Source: Psychrobacter raelei (GTDB lineage: Bacteria > Pseudomonadota > Gammaproteobacteria > Pseudomonadales > Moraxellaceae). Taken from it: DNA of 64,000 nt. The position numbers were made by a program, and so were the translations under genes. The stretch covers positions 806,001 through 870,000 of the forward strand of contig NZ_CP093310.2 in the NCBI RefSeq assembly GCF_022631235.3. Reading direction: 5' to 3'. The notes under the pieces are model-generated. The model saw only the letters and a list, made by a program, of their open reading frames with translations, had not been told where the DNA came from and did not search any database. Positions 17,823-28,886 of this stretch are shown one piece after another (the stretch's first letter is position 1; each line of letters starts with the position of its first letter).

Positions 17823-18236
17823 ATGAATACGGCGTGGTTATCACAGATAAACCCTCAAATTATTTACCTGATACTAAGTGCGGTCGTGGCTTTGCTTATT
17901 TGGATAGAGGGGGAGATGGTCAAAGCAACACTAGGTAAGCTGCCAAAATCTAGATTTTTTCATCTTATCTCAGTGATTGATACGCTGTGGTTTTTTGTCT
18001 CTATTTCGGTGCTTTACTGGATCGATTTAAATCCCTTAGCGATGACAGTGCCTCTGGCCTATGCCATTTATACCACTGGTGGCTGGATATATGGCACGGT
18101 ACTGCTCAGACGCTCAGGTGGTATGCTTGACACGCCAGAGGATCTGGTTATTCCAAAGCCATTGGTTAGTTTTGGTCAGGCTTTTTCAGTGACCTTTTTT
18201 GCGCTTTGTATTTTTGTGCTGACTAAGACGTACTAG
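17823..18236 (+). CDS. Small four-helix membrane protein, unknown function
   Basis: A 137-residue integral membrane protein with four hydrophobic segments: IIYLILSAVVALLIWI, LISVIDTLWFFVSISVLYWI, AMTVPLAYAIYTTGGWIYGTVLL and the C-terminal FSVTFFALCIFVL. AGAGATGG lies just before the ATG. A short loop between helices 3 and 4 reads RRSGGMLDTPEDLVIP. I do not recognise a named family. It stands alone between the ilvC terminator and the cold-shock gene. Confidence 0.75.
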   Translation: MNTAWLSQINPQIIYLILSAVVALLIWIEGEMVKATLGKLPKSRFFHLISVIDTLWFFVSISVLYWIDLNPLAMTVPLAYAIYTTGGWIYGTVLLRRSGGMLDTPEDLVIPKPLVSFGQAFSVTFFALCIFVLTKTY

Positions 18237-18648
18237 ATCTGTATTCCTAGTACTGTATTCCTAGTATTGTATTATGGAAGCGGTCTTGGGTTGACACTGT
18301 GTTATGTATGGACTGAGAAAACTTATCAAAATTAGTTAGTCCGCTTTTACATTATTTACAGGAAACTAACTAAAAGCACAGATAATATTAGGACAAGTTG
18401 TTTAAAGCTGTTATACTAACACCCAGTAAGTAAGTTACTTTTTGAATGAATAGCACAGCTAGTGATTCAAACATGACTGCGTTTAATCGTAGCAATGTAA
18501 TAGAAGTGGTTATTTATTAGAGTGAAGATTAGTCAACATTCTAATCGATACTGCTCGATTTACGTTTTCTACCGGTGTAATCCATTGAGGTTTGCCCAGT
18601 TAAAAGCATCATGACTATAGTTAAATCAATTTTATATTAGGAAAAGTT
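18237..18648 (+). promoter_or_regulatory. Promoter and long 5' leader of the cold-shock gene, with a tandem repeat
   Basis: A 412-base gene-free stretch. A tandem repeat of the 14-mer TGTATTCCTAGTAC/T occurs at 18240-18273 (2.4 copies). An extended -10 (TG at 18409-18410, T, then TATACT at 18412-18417) implies a leader of roughly 225 nt before the ATG at 18649. Long structured leaders are typical of cspA-type genes, where the RNA acts as a cold sensor. I did not fold it. Confidence 0.5.
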
Positions 18649-18864
18649 ATGTCAGAACGTGTACAAGGTACTGTTAAGTGGTTCAACGAAGCTAAAGGTT
18701 TTGGTTTCATCGCACAAGACGATGGCGGCCAAGACGTATTTGCTCATTACAGTGCTATTCAAGGCAGCGGTTTCAAAACCCTAGCCGAAGGTCAAAAAGT
18801 TACTTTCGTATTAGGCCAAGGCCAAAAAGGTCCACAAGCTGAACAAATCGAATCAGCTGAATAA
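18649..18864 (+). CDS. CspA-family cold-shock protein
   Basis: A 71-residue single cold-shock domain with RNP1 KGFGFIA and RNP2 VFAHYSAI, the residues that bind single-stranded RNA or DNA. AGGAAAAGTT precedes the ATG. Length and composition are standard for the family (CspA/CspE type). Members act as RNA chaperones. The long leader suggests cold or post-transcriptional regulation, and a strong terminator follows, so it is monocistronic. The specific paralogue cannot be named from sequence alone. Confidence 0.95.
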   Translation: MSERVQGTVKWFNEAKGFGFIAQDDGGQDVFAHYSAIQGSGFKTLAEGQKVTFVLGQGQKGPQAEQIESAE

Positions 18865-18924
18865 TTTCTTGTAGGCTTAGACCTACAAATGAGTATTAAT
18901 CATCTCAATAGATGATGGTACTGG

Positions 18925-18959
18925 AAAGAGACAACCCTATGGGTTGTCTCTTTTTTTTG
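18925..18959 (+). terminator. Terminator of the cold-shock gene
   Basis: AAAGAGACAACCC pairs with GGGTTGTCTCTTT around a TAT loop, ending in a run of eight T residues. This is a textbook intrinsic terminator. Confidence 0.92.
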
Positions 18960-19372
18960 TTTGAGGTTTAATAACGCTTGAGGTTTAATAACAGGGTTTG
19001 GATTAATTTAGCTCAGTTGGGTGTCAAGAACAGCTCACCCATAAATTTATGACCCTTTATTCACGCCAATGGCTTGACCTTATTGGGCTGCTCACGCAAT
19101 ATAATGATGTTTGATAATAAATCTTTATTTATACTGCCTTGACTACAAAAAAATGGTTGGCATAAAGGTTTAACAGTTGTGTACACTAAGGGCAGCTTTA
19201 ATTAATGGGGCGAAATTTCTGTTAATTAAATCCTACAAATTGTTATATATATTAGACCCTATATTGGCTAAGATATATAAGGATAATTTACAAAGTACCA
19301 GGTAGGCCTTTAAACTTGGTGCGTATAACTGGTTAATTTTAATAACTCATAACATTAATAAACGAGGAACGT
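18960..19372 (+). other. Intergenic region upstream of etfB, with a short direct repeat
   Basis: About 410 bases without a gene. TTGAGGTTTAATAAC is present twice in tandem (18961-18975 and 18978-18992). TTGACT at 19139-19144 with ATAAAG 17 bases later is a weak promoter candidate for etfB. The stretch nearer the gene is very AT-rich. Confidence 0.45.
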
Positions 19373-20122
19373 ATGAAAGCATTAGTCGCTGTTAAGCGTG
19401 TGATTGACTATAACGTAAAAGTTCGCGTTAAAGCTGACAATTCTGGCGTAGATCTTAGCAACACTAAGATGTCAATCAACCCATTTTGTGAAATTGCTGT
19501 TGAAGAAGCAGTACGTTTAAAAGAAGCGGGCATAGTTGACGAGGTTATCGTTGCCTCTATCGGTCCAAAAGAAGCGCAGGAACAAATCCGTGCAGCTTTA
19601 GCACTAGGTGCTGACCGTGGTATCTTGGTTCAAACTGATGAAAAACCATACCCTCTGCAAGTTGCAAAAATCCTAAAAGGTATCGCAGAGCAAGAAGCGA
19701 CTGACATCATCTTATTAGGTAAACAAGCGATTGATGACGACAATAACCAAACCGGTCAGATGCTTGCCGCATTGATGGGTATCGGCCAAGGTACATTTGC
19801 CTCAGAGGTTAAAGTTGAAGGCGACAAAGTAAACGTTACTCGTGAAATCGACGGTGGTCTACAGACAGTTGCTCTATCATTACCTGCTGTAATTACAACT
19901 GACCTGCGCTTGAATGAGCCACGTTACGCAAAACTTCCAAACATCATGAAAGCCAAGAAAAAGCCTCTTGATGAAAAAACACCAGCGGATTTTGGTGTAG
20001 AGATGGCCTCTAAGCAAGAGATTATTAAAGTAACGCCACCACCTGAGCGTTCTGCAGGCGTTAAAGTGGGTTCGGTGGACGAGCTAATCGACAAACTAAG
20101 AAATGAAGCAAAAGTTATCTAA
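19373..20122 (+). CDS. etfB: Electron transfer flavoprotein beta subunit
   Basis: A 249-residue EtfB, the AMP-binding partner of EtfA. ETF accepts electrons from acyl-CoA and related dehydrogenases and passes them to ETF-ubiquinone oxidoreductase. Visible features are the start [39 protein letters not shown] and [21 protein letters not shown], the ETF beta signature. CGAGGAACGT precedes the ATG. etfA follows after 182 bases in the same direction, so the two are probably co-transcribed. Confidence 0.97.
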   Translation: MKALVAVKRVIDYNVKVRVKADNSGVDLSNTKMSINPFCEIAVEEAVRLKEAGIVDEVIVASIGPKEAQEQIRAALALGADRGILVQTDEKPYPLQVAKILKGIAEQEATDIILLGKQAIDDDNNQTGQMLAALMGIGQGTFASEVKVEGDKVNVTREIDGGLQTVALSLPAVITTDLRLNEPRYAKLPNIMKAKKKPLDEKTPADFGVEMASKQEIIKVTPPPERSAGVKVGSVDELIDKLRNEAKVI

Positions 20123-20304
20123 TTTTTGAAACTAACTTCACATAAATTTGATTAGTGGTGTCAGTTGATTGTCGGCGTTTAGCATTATAAATACTCATAA
20201 ACATGCAGTTTATGCCTATTAAATTAAATAAGACTAAGCCTTGGCAGCAACCAACAGTTACCCAATCACACTCTCATCTCATTATTTGAAAGGATAATAT
20301 TCAC

Positions 20305-21237
20305 ATGGCAATTTTAGTATATGCAGAACATGATAATGCCGAGCTAAAAAAGGCAACGTTAAGCACAGTGACCGCAGCTTCACAGATCGGTGGTGACATC
20401 CACGTATTGGTTGCAGGTTCTGGCTGCAAACCTGTCGCAGAACAAGCGGCTAAAGTCGCTGGTGTTAGCAAAGTAATTTGTGTAGACAGTCCAGCTTATG
20501 AATATCAATTGGCCGAAAACGTGGCTTTATTGGTTAAAGATTTAGCGGGCGACTACAGCCACATCGTTGTACCAGCGACCACTAACGGTAAAAACTTCTT
20601 ACCACGCGTAGCGGCTTTATTAGATGTCAGCATGCTGTCTGATGTGATGCAAGTTATTGATGCCAATACTTTTGAGCGTCCTATCTATGCTGGTAACGCA
20701 TTGGCCACGGTTAAAACCTCAGAAGACAAGGTTCTTCTAACTGTACGTACCACAGCTTTTGATGCTGCGGCTGCTGAAGGTGGCTCTGCAACTATCGAAG
20801 AGCGTAATGACACTCAAGATGCAGGCAAATCAAGCTTCGTAAGCGAAGAGCTTGCGAAATCAGATCGTCCAGAGCTAACTTCTGCTGAAATCGTAGTGTC
20901 TGGTGGCCGTGCCCTAGCCAATGGTGAAAACTTCACCAAATACATCGAGCCACTAGCAGATAAGCTAGGTGCTGCTATCGGTGCCTCACGTGCCGCAGTT
21001 GATGCAGGTTATGTTCCTAACGATATGCAAGTGGGTCAAACGGGTAAAATCGTTGCACCAAGCCTATATATCGCATCCGGTATCTCTGGTGCCATCCAGC
21101 ATTTAGCAGGTATGAAAGACTCTAAAGTTATCGTTGCTATTAACAACGATCCAGAAGCACCGATTGCAAGTGTTGCTGATTACTTCTTAGAAGGTGACTT
21201 ATTCACAGTACTTCCTGAGTTGACCAGCAAGCTGTAA
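20305..21237 (+). CDS. etfA: Electron transfer flavoprotein alpha subunit
   Basis: A 310-residue EtfA carrying the FAD-binding C-terminal domain. It has [56 protein letters not shown] spread over that domain, and the ETF alpha signature [26 protein letters not shown] precedes the ATG. It forms the heterodimeric ETF with EtfB encoded immediately upstream. A terminator follows at 21325. Confidence 0.97.
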   Translation: MAILVYAEHDNAELKKATLSTVTAASQIGGDIHVLVAGSGCKPVAEQAAKVAGVSKVICVDSPAYEYQLAENVALLVKDLAGDYSHIVVPATTNGKNFLPRVAALLDVSMLSDVMQVIDANTFERPIYAGNALATVKTSEDKVLLTVRTTAFDAAAAEGGSATIEERNDTQDAGKSSFVSEELAKSDRPELTSAEIVVSGGRALANGENFTKYIEPLADKLGAAIGASRAAVDAGYVPNDMQVGQTGKIVAPSLYIASGISGAIQHLAGMKDSKVIVAINNDPEAPIASVADYFLEGDLFTVLPELTSKL

Positions 21238-21324
21238 TGTTAGCCAAAACTGAGTACCAAGCTGTCTAAGACAATGCACTTTGTAGTGCTGCCTTAGTCT
21301 GGTTTGTTGCTTAATTTGGTGAAT

Positions 21325-21353
21325 AGCCCTCAATCGAAAGATTGGGGGCTTTT
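21325..21353 (+). terminator. Terminator of etfBA
   Basis: AGCCCTCAATC and GATTGGGGGCT form a stem (one mismatch) around a GAAA tetraloop, followed by TTT. It lies about 90 bases past the etfA stop. Confidence 0.85.
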
Positions 21354-21456
21354 ACATTGACAGCTTTTACAGCCAAGCCAATTTATTTTACGCGCATTTA
21401 CCATTTTAGTGGGCTTATCTTTGCTCATAAACTACCAAATCTACTAACAAGAGCCA

Positions 21457-22008
21457 ATGCCAATGAATCGACCTGTATCTATAGTACCCGTAAAAAATAC
21501 AGCGCAGGCGGCTGACTGGGTCAAGCAAATTGCCGAGATAGAGCGTTTGGTGCAGCCACAGGATGCGTGGGATGAGCAGTCAGTGACCAAGCTTTTGCAC
21601 CAAGACATTAATCATGGCTGGGTGGTGATAACTGAGGAAAAGCTAGAGGATAACGGCTTCTCAAAGCAAACATCGCCGCAAGCCACCCCGCAGACAGTTA
21701 CTGTGGCTTACTGCCTAGTTAGCACCGTGTTTGAAACCGCAGAAATCTTAAGAATAGGCACTCATCCTGACTTTCAGCGCCGTGGTTATGCCCAATCCTT
21801 AATTGAGCAATTGATTGCGCAAATGCCAGATAAAGGACTTGATAGCATACTGCTGGAAGTCCGAGCCGATAATGAGGGGGCCATTAGGCTATATCAAAAG
21901 ATGGGGTTTGAGGTGATTCATACCCGAAAAGGCTATTACACCTCGTCAAAGCCCTCAGGAGAAACTGAGCGCTGTGATGCACTCATTATGCAATACACAC
22001 GGGCGTAA
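21457..22008 (+). CDS. rimI: GNAT N-acetyltransferase, RimI-like
   Basis: A 183-residue GNAT enzyme. The acetyl-CoA loop is QRRGYAQSL, preceded by ILRIGTHPDFQ, and the C-terminal substrate region is LLEVRADNEGAIRLYQKMGFEVIHTRKGYY, the pattern of RimI, which acetylates the N-terminal alanine of ribosomal protein S18. A variable insert (about 65-85, TEEKLEDNGFSKQTSPQ) makes it longer than E. coli RimI (148 residues). It could be another peptide N-acetyltransferase. It is convergent with bpt, whose stop codon lies about 90 bases downstream. Confidence 0.8.
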   Translation: MPMNRPVSIVPVKNTAQAADWVKQIAEIERLVQPQDAWDEQSVTKLLHQDINHGWVVITEEKLEDNGFSKQTSPQATPQTVTVAYCLVSTVFETAEILRIGTHPDFQRRGYAQSLIEQLIAQMPDKGLDSILLEVRADNEGAIRLYQKMGFEVIHTRKGYYTSSKPSGETERCDALIMQYTRA

Positions 22009-22047
22009 AAAACTAAGCTTAAGCACTATTGGTTACGAAGCAGCTAC

Positions 22048-22099
22048 TAATGATTAAAGGTGACTAATCACTAAAGCTATTAATGATTAAAGGTGACTA
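22048..22099. repeat. 19-bp direct repeat at the rimI-bpt junction
   Basis: TAATGATTAAAGGTGACTA occurs identically at 22048-22066 and 22081-22099, 33 bases apart. The second copy overlaps the bpt stop codon. It looks like a short slippage or recombination duplication in a convergent spacer. Confidence 0.75.
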
Positions 22100-22942
22100 G
22101 TTATTAAAGGTAAGCGGCTGAGTGGCCAGTAGCTCAAGGACTTGCTCTGGGGTAGGGGCGCTCTTAAAATACTGCCAATGCCCGTGTATCAAAAGCTCAA
22201 TGGGGGCGTAGTTGGTTTTATAGCGCATCTTTTGGACGGTGGGAATCCAAAATCCTAAGTAAGCATACGCTAGCCCTAAGCGCTGGGTCATCTTAATCTG
22301 TTGTAAGATGCAGTAGACGCCTAGGCTACGCGAGTTATAACTGGGATCTGGGTCAAAAAAAGTATAGATGGCAGATAACCCATCACTTAAGCGGTCAGTT
22401 ACGGCCACAGCAATCAGCTTATTATTGGGCTCACGAAACTCTAGAAATAAAGTGTCGGCCGGACTGGCTACCAAGAACTGCTCAAAGGTATGTAGACTGG
22501 GAGGGTACATATCGCCATCAGCATGACGGGCGGAGATGTATTTTTGATATAACGCATAATGCTCGTGGGTGGCGCTGGCAGCCGGCTTTAGCTGTAGGCT
22601 AACCTGAGCATTTCTATTGAGTATCTTACGATAGCGTCTTGACGGCTCAAACTCATTAACCACCACACGGCTTGAGATACATTGCTGGCAATGGGGACAG
22701 TTGGGACGATAAAAGGCTTGACCGCTGCGGCGAAAGCCTTGTTGACACAGCTCGGTATAGCGCTCAGGGTCTATAATCTCGCCTGATTCTAATAAAATAA
22801 AGTGCAGCTGAGAGGCACGGTCAGGCAAGTAACTACATAGACTTGGCGGTGATAAATTAACCACAAGATGCGCCTGTGAGGCAGCATTGCTGGTGGGAGT
22901 ATCATTGGTATCATGGGTTACGTCATCAGCGTAAGGATGCAT
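22097..22942 (-). CDS. bpt: Aspartate/glutamate leucyltransferase (Bpt, ATE family)
   Basis: A 281-residue aminoacyl-tRNA-protein transferase. Bpt adds leucine to proteins with N-terminal Asp or Glu, creating an N-degron for ClpS/ClpAP. The N-terminal ATE domain has a cysteine cluster CPHCQQC, and the C-terminal ATE/GNAT-like domain contains SAIYTFFDPDPSYNSRSLGVYCILQQI and YLGFWIPTVQKMRYK. It lies 18 bases downstream of aat, which makes the other leucyl transferase of the pathway, so both are likely in one operon. Confidence 0.95.
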   Translation of the reverse strand: MHPYADDVTHDTNDTPTSNAASQAHLVVNLSPPSLCSYLPDRASQLHFILLESGEIIDPERYTELCQQGFRRSGQAFYRPNCPHCQQCISSRVVVNEFEPSRRYRKILNRNAQVSLQLKPAASATHEHYALYQKYISARHADGDMYPPSLHTFEQFLVASPADTLFLEFREPNNKLIAVAVTDRLSDGLSAIYTFFDPDPSYNSRSLGVYCILQQIKMTQRLGLAYAYLGFWIPTVQKMRYKTNYAPIELLIHGHWQYFKSAPTPEQVLELLATQPLTFNN

Positions 22943-22960
22943 CTAAGGTGACCTTGTGGC

Positions 22961-23770
22961 TTATTGTGGCTGAGGTTGAAAGCGTTGCAAGAGGGCGTTT
23001 ACCGCATAACGGGTAAGCGAGAAGTCATGCCAATTAACACCAGCCTTGTGCGTGAGCTCAGATAACACGGTTAAAAAATCTTCACGTGGCATAATGGCTG
23101 CCCCCAAGCTTTGTAGATGGGGATTGGGTAGTTGACAATCTATCAGCTGAACCTGAGTGTACTGGCAAAACTGAGTCAATGCCCAAAAAGCAACTTTTGA
23201 GGCATTACTTTTATGATGGAACATCGATTCGCCAAAATAAATTTGCCCAATTTTTAGTCCATACAACCCGCCTATAAGCTGCTTATCCTCCCAGACCTCA
23301 ATACTGTGTGCGTAGCCTAACTGATGCAGCTGACAGTAAGCCTCAATCATTTCATCGTGAATCCAAGTGTCTTTAGCATAGCTACGTGGCAGGCTGCAGG
23401 CGTGTATCACAGACTCAAAGTCGCTATTAACTGACCACTGCCACTGGCTATTTTTGGCCAACCGCTGTAGGGATTTGCTAGGCACAAAGCTGTCAGGTGC
23501 TAAAACGCAGCGCGGCTCAGGGCACCACCACGCAATGGGCTCATCTTCATTAAACCAAGGAAAAAGCCCTTGAGCGTAGGCGGATAATAAGGTCTGAGGG
23601 GCAAGATCGCCGCCCATGCCCACCAGCCCCAGACCCTCTGGGTCTACCTCACTGGGATTTGGAAACAGATAGGGGCTATCAAATAGGGGCGCCTGCGCTA
23701 CGTTATCAGTCGCAGTATGGCCCGGTGCTTGGGTATAATTTGGATCATCTGTGGTCACAAAGGCATCCAT
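22961..23770 (-). CDS. aat: Leucyl/phenylalanyl-tRNA-protein transferase
   Basis: A 269-residue Aat enzyme that adds Leu or Phe to N-terminal Arg or Lys, marking proteins for ClpS/ClpAP. Core motifs are GLVGMGGDLAPQTLLSAYAQGLFPWF, WWCPEPRCVL, GLYGLKIGQIYFGESMF and FCQYTQVQLIDCQLPNPHL. The N-terminus is extended by about 30 residues relative to E. coli Aat. It is upstream of bpt with an 18-base gap. Together they tag both primary and secondary N-degron residues. Confidence 0.96.
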   Translation of the reverse strand: MDAFVTTDDPNYTQAPGHTATDNVAQAPLFDSPYLFPNPSEVDPEGLGLVGMGGDLAPQTLLSAYAQGLFPWFNEDEPIAWWCPEPRCVLAPDSFVPSKSLQRLAKNSQWQWSVNSDFESVIHACSLPRSYAKDTWIHDEMIEAYCQLHQLGYAHSIEVWEDKQLIGGLYGLKIGQIYFGESMFHHKSNASKVAFWALTQFCQYTQVQLIDCQLPNPHLQSLGAAIMPREDFLTVLSELTHKAGVNWHDFSLTRYAVNALLQRFQPQPQ

Positions 23771-24082
23771 TAATAGCTCATTTTTTAACAGGTCAAAGAG
23801 TAAATAACGATTAAGATCAACATCAGAATAAAAACTTGATATGTCTCAAGATATTTGATGCAGATGAGATGTTTTATGCTGATATAGTAACAAGCTTAAT
23901 GCGGCAAGTATATCCATTAACTTGGGCGACTGATTGAGACCTATCGTGTAAATTGCTAAAAAAAGGGCGCAACCCTAAGTGAGTTGGCCCTTTTATGTGT
24001 GTCTGTCCCGTCCTAAAATAAGCGTCTACCTGATAAGCTAGGTCTTAGCGCTTGGCATTTGGCACTTGACACTATGAGACAG
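23771..24082. other. Spacer between aat and trxB
   Basis: About 310 bases without a gene. It holds the trxB terminator (23958-23994, minus strand) and must hold the aat-bpt promoter nearer 23771-23900, where I could not assign a clear -35/-10 pair. Confidence 0.5.
23958..23994 (-). terminator. Terminator of trxB
   Basis: On the minus strand AAAAGGGCCAAC pairs with GTTGCGCCCTTTT (one bulged base), followed by more T residues. It lies about 90 bases beyond the trxB stop codon. Confidence 0.8.
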
Positions 24083-25487
<1,405 letters not shown>

Positions 25488-28400
25488 ATGATAACGGCAC
25501 ACCTTATTTACACGCTAAAAAAAGTTACTTTCACCTTACTTGCCGTCATGCTCGCAGCTTTTGTGTTCGTTATCTTGCTTACTTACACACCCAATGACCC
25601 TAGCTGGTCACGTATCAGCAGTGATATGGGGCAGATAAGCAACATGGGCGGGGCAGTGGGGGCGTGGGTCTCCGATTTACTCTACACCTTTATGGGCTGG
25701 TCCGCTTGGTGGCTGATGGTGTTTTTGGCTTATGAAGCGGTTTGTATTTGGTGGCACCGTGAGCAAGCTTTTGGGCCATTAAGAGCCATAGGCTATGTCT
25801 TTTTGTTATTAGCCAGTTGTGGCTTAGTGGCCATCACGCCGCAGTTACTGGGCTTGATAAGTGATAATGGCGCTCGTTTTGGCGGCATTTTAGGGGCTGA
25901 AGTAGCCACTCGTTTAAGCGGTTTATTGACCATTTATGGGGCCAGTGCTTTTTTATTGGTGTTTACCCTAATTACCGCAACCTTTGCCTTTAATATTCAT
26001 TGGAAGCGTGTGTTTGATGCCTTCTTAAGCCTATCTTGGCTTGGAAATGGACTCAAGCGCCAGCCTACCGTTGATGGGGTGTCACAAAAGGGTGAGAGTG
26101 AAATGGCGACGCACGTCAGTCAAGAACAACCAGAAGATTTGGCTGCCGATGGCTCACCGCTGATGCAGCAGCTTAAGCTGAATTTGCCTGAATCAGAAGA
26201 TGATGAGGCAGTAGACCTTGCCTCTGAGCCGTCTACCGCTCACGCCAGTAACCCCAGTCTTAGCAATGTGCTTGATGACTTTTTAGTAAATTCAGGATTA
26301 ACAGAGAGTATCTTGGCGTTACAAGAGCAAGAAGCTCAAGAGGCGCACCAAGCCAAGAGTGCAGCTCAAGCACCTGTGACAGCAGCCAATGGCTCAATAG
26401 CACCGGAGAGCAGCCTGATAAAAAAGCAGGAGCCTAGCTTCGCTTGGAATGATCAAGATGTGATTAATGAGCTGCTTGATGAGCAAGCGCTGCCGACGGC
26501 CGTGGCCAATAGCGTAGACGCCTCATCGCCCTCTATGGCAGACAGTAGTACTCAGACACAGCAGGCTGCCGATTACTCAGTATCACCATCACCCAGCGAA
26601 GCCAAGGCACCTATCGACAATGCTGACAATACTGCCCCTGCTGATACTCATAACTCTGATATCGAGCAGCAGGCGTTTGACGTATATGATGTAAAAGTAC
26701 CTGACACAGCACAAGCTCAGCAAGAGACTGAGACTGTTACTGATGTTACTGATGTTACTGATGAGAGTGAGTTGTCGATAAATGAAGCCGCTACAACACA
26801 GAGCGAGCTTGAGACCGACGACCAAACAGCGCTTTATGATGCTAAAGATGAAGGTGGTTATTTAGACAATAATAATGCCGATGAAGACACTAAATTAGAG
26901 ACGCCGTTAGAGGATGTTGAACAAAATGTTGAGCACAATGTTGAGCCACCAGCATTTGTGGATCTAACGCCAACCAATACCCCACCTTCCAACCCCAAAA
27001 AACCACATGAGCCGCAGCCGGCATCAGAGCCTACGCAGGCAGCGCCAACCATTCGCTTTGCTACCCCTGAGGGCGATGCCAGCAATCATATTGAAGATAT
27101 GATGCCGGATGTTGATGAAGATGAGTTTGTGTTGCCCGAGATTCATGACGATACAGCTTATGCTTCGACCAGCCGTGCTATGCAAACAGCTAAGTATCGT
27201 GAAGGGCTGTCACCCATTCCTGAATTATCGATCTTAGACAAACCTGATCCAGATCGCAAGCCGAGCTATACCCAGCAGGAACTGGCGCAATTATCAGAGC
27301 TACTAGAGATCAAACTGCAAGAGTTTAATGTAAAAGCTGAAGTGGTTAATGCGATTCCAGGACCTGTAGTAACCCGCTTTGAGGTAGATTTAGCGCCTGG
27401 AGTTAAGGCCAGTAAAGTTACGGGTATCTCCCGAGATTTGGCCCGCTCTTTATCTATGGCGTCCTTGCGTGTGGTAGAGGTGATCCCTGGCAAGCCATTT
27501 ATTGGTATTGAGGTACCCAATAAGAAGCGTGAAATGGTGCGCTTGATTGAGCTGCTACAAACCGAAGATTACAAAAACCCTAAGGCTCAGATTAGTATGG
27601 CGATGGGTAAAGACATCGGCGGCAAGCCAATTATCACTGACCTAGCACGAGCCCCACATATGCTGGTGGCTGGTACCACAGGGTCAGGTAAGTCAGTCTT
27701 GGTCAACGCTATGCTGCTGTCGATGCTACTTAAATATAAGCCCTCTGAGCTGCGCTTAATATTAATTGATCCTAAACAATTAGAGTTGGCCAACTACAAT
27801 GATATTCCGCACCTGTTAACCCCTGTGGTGACCGATATGAATGAGGCGGCCAGTAGTTTATCTTGGTGTGTGGCTGAGATGGAGCGCCGTTACCAGCTTA
27901 TGAGCTTATTAAAAGTGCGTAAATTGGGTGAATTTAACAAAAAAGTCATTGCCGCTGAGAAGGCCGGCCGGCCTATTATCGACCCTTTATGGCGCCCAAA
28001 TGATAGCGTCAGCATCGATAAAGCGCCTAAGCTTAAGACACTGCCTATGATTGTCATCGTGGCAGACGAATTTGCCGATATGATTATGCAAGTGGGTAAG
28101 CAAGCTGAAGAGCTGATCACCCGTCTGGCTCAGAAGTCTCGTGCTGCGGGTATTCACTTAATGTTAGCGACCCAGCGTCCTTCGGTAGATGTTATTACGG
28201 GTCTTATCAAAGCCAATATTCCGGTACGTGCAGCGCTACGCGTTAACTCAAAAGTCGATTCACGCACCATTTTGGACGCTGGCGGTGCTGAGGATATGCT
28301 TGGTAATGGTGATATGCTGTTTTTAGGCCCAGGCCAAATTGAGCCCGATCGCGTACACGGTGCTTATGTCAGTGATGAGGAGGTCAACCGAGTCTGTGAT

Positions 28401-28685
28401 GCCTGGCGTGAACGGGGCGCCCCAGATTATATTGACAATATGGCCTGCAACTTTGAATTAACCAGTCCAAGCAGCAGTGGCGCAGGCAATACCTCTGGTG
28501 AAGACGATGCGCTTTATGACGAGGCGGTGGCTTTTGTCATGGAGACCCGCAAAGTATCTGCTTCGAGCATCCAGCGTAAGTTTAGTATTGGTTATAACCG
28601 AGCAGCGCGAATTGTAGACTCTATGGAGGAGGCCGGATTGGTAAGCTCTATGGGTAAAAGTGGTAAGCGTGAATTATTAATGTAG
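25488..28685 (+). CDS. ftsK: DNA translocase FtsK
   Basis: About 1065 residues; the ATG at 25488 is preferred to the TTG at 25455 because TTGGGA sits at the right distance and the normal FtsK N-terminus follows. Four or five membrane segments occupy about 1-190. A long acidic, Q/A/D/E/T-rich linker runs to about 560. The motor domain has Walker A GTTGSGKS near 729-736, and LILIDPKQLELANY and VIVADEFADMIM. The C-terminal gamma winged-helix domain contains RKVSASSIQRKFSIGYNRAARIVD. It couples division-septum assembly to chromosome dimer resolution. The linker has local repeats, TDVTDVTDE and NVEHNVE. Confidence 0.96.
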   Translation: MITAHLIYTLKKVTFTLLAVMLAAFVFVILLTYTPNDPSWSRISSDMGQISNMGGAVGAWVSDLLYTFMGWSAWWLMVFLAYEAVCIWWHREQAFGPLRAIGYVFLLLASCGLVAITPQLLGLISDNGARFGGILGAEVATRLSGLLTIYGASAFLLVFTLITATFAFNIHWKRVFDAFLSLSWLGNGLKRQPTVDGVSQKGESEMATHVSQEQPEDLAADGSPLMQQLKLNLPESEDDEAVDLASEPSTAHASNPSLSNVLDDFLVNSGLTESILALQEQEAQEAHQAKSAAQAPVTAANGSIAPESSLIKKQEPSFAWNDQDVINELLDEQALPTAVANSVDASSPSMADSSTQTQQAADYSVSPSPSEAKAPIDNADNTAPADTHNSDIEQQAFDVYDVKVPDTAQAQQETETVTDVTDVTDESELSINEAATTQSELETDDQTALYDAKDEGGYLDNNNADEDTKLETPLEDVEQNVEHNVEPPAFVDLTPTNTPPSNPKKPHEPQPASEPTQAAPTIRFATPEGDASNHIEDMMPDVDEDEFVLPEIHDDTAYASTSRAMQTAKYREGLSPIPELSILDKPDPDRKPSYTQQELAQLSELLEIKLQEFNVKAEVVNAIPGPVVTRFEVDLAPGVKASKVTGISRDLARSLSMASLRVVEVIPGKPFIGIEVPNKKREMVRLIELLQTEDYKNPKAQISMAMGKDIGGKPIITDLARAPHMLVAGTTGSGKSVLVNAMLLSMLLKYKPSELRLILIDPKQLELANYNDIPHLLTPVVTDMNEAASSLSWCVAEMERRYQLMSLLKVRKLGEFNKKVIAAEKAGRPIIDPLWRPNDSVSIDKAPKLKTLPMIVIVADEFADMIMQVGKQAEELITRLAQKSRAAGIHLMLATQRPSVDVITGLIKANIPVRAALRVNSKVDSRTILDAGGAEDMLGNGDMLFLGPGQIEPDRVHGAYVSDEEVNRVCDAWRERGAPDYIDNMACNFELTSPSSSGAGNTSGEDDALYDEAVAFVMETRKVSASSIQRKFSIGYNRAARIVDSMEEAGLVSSMGKSGKRELLM

Positions 28686-28821
28686 CCATAAAATAGGATT
28701 AAAGCCTTATTATATATAGGATGAACGGGTTGTTGGGCACTATATTAACCCTTATTAAACAGTCACTTTAGCCCTAAATGAACTCTTTACACAATTAAAC
28801 TAAAGTTAACAGTCATGCGTA

Positions 28822-28849
28822 TTGGTTAAGATAAAATGTATGATATAAT
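28822..28849 (+). promoter_or_regulatory. Promoter of the pirin gene
   Basis: TTGGTT (28822-28827), 16 bases, then TATAAT (28844-28849), with TG at 28841-28842 making an extended -10. Transcription would start about 30 bases before the ATG at 28887. Confidence 0.65.
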
Positions 28850-28886
28850 GACCTCGTTTAATTGATACTAAGAATAAGGACACCCT

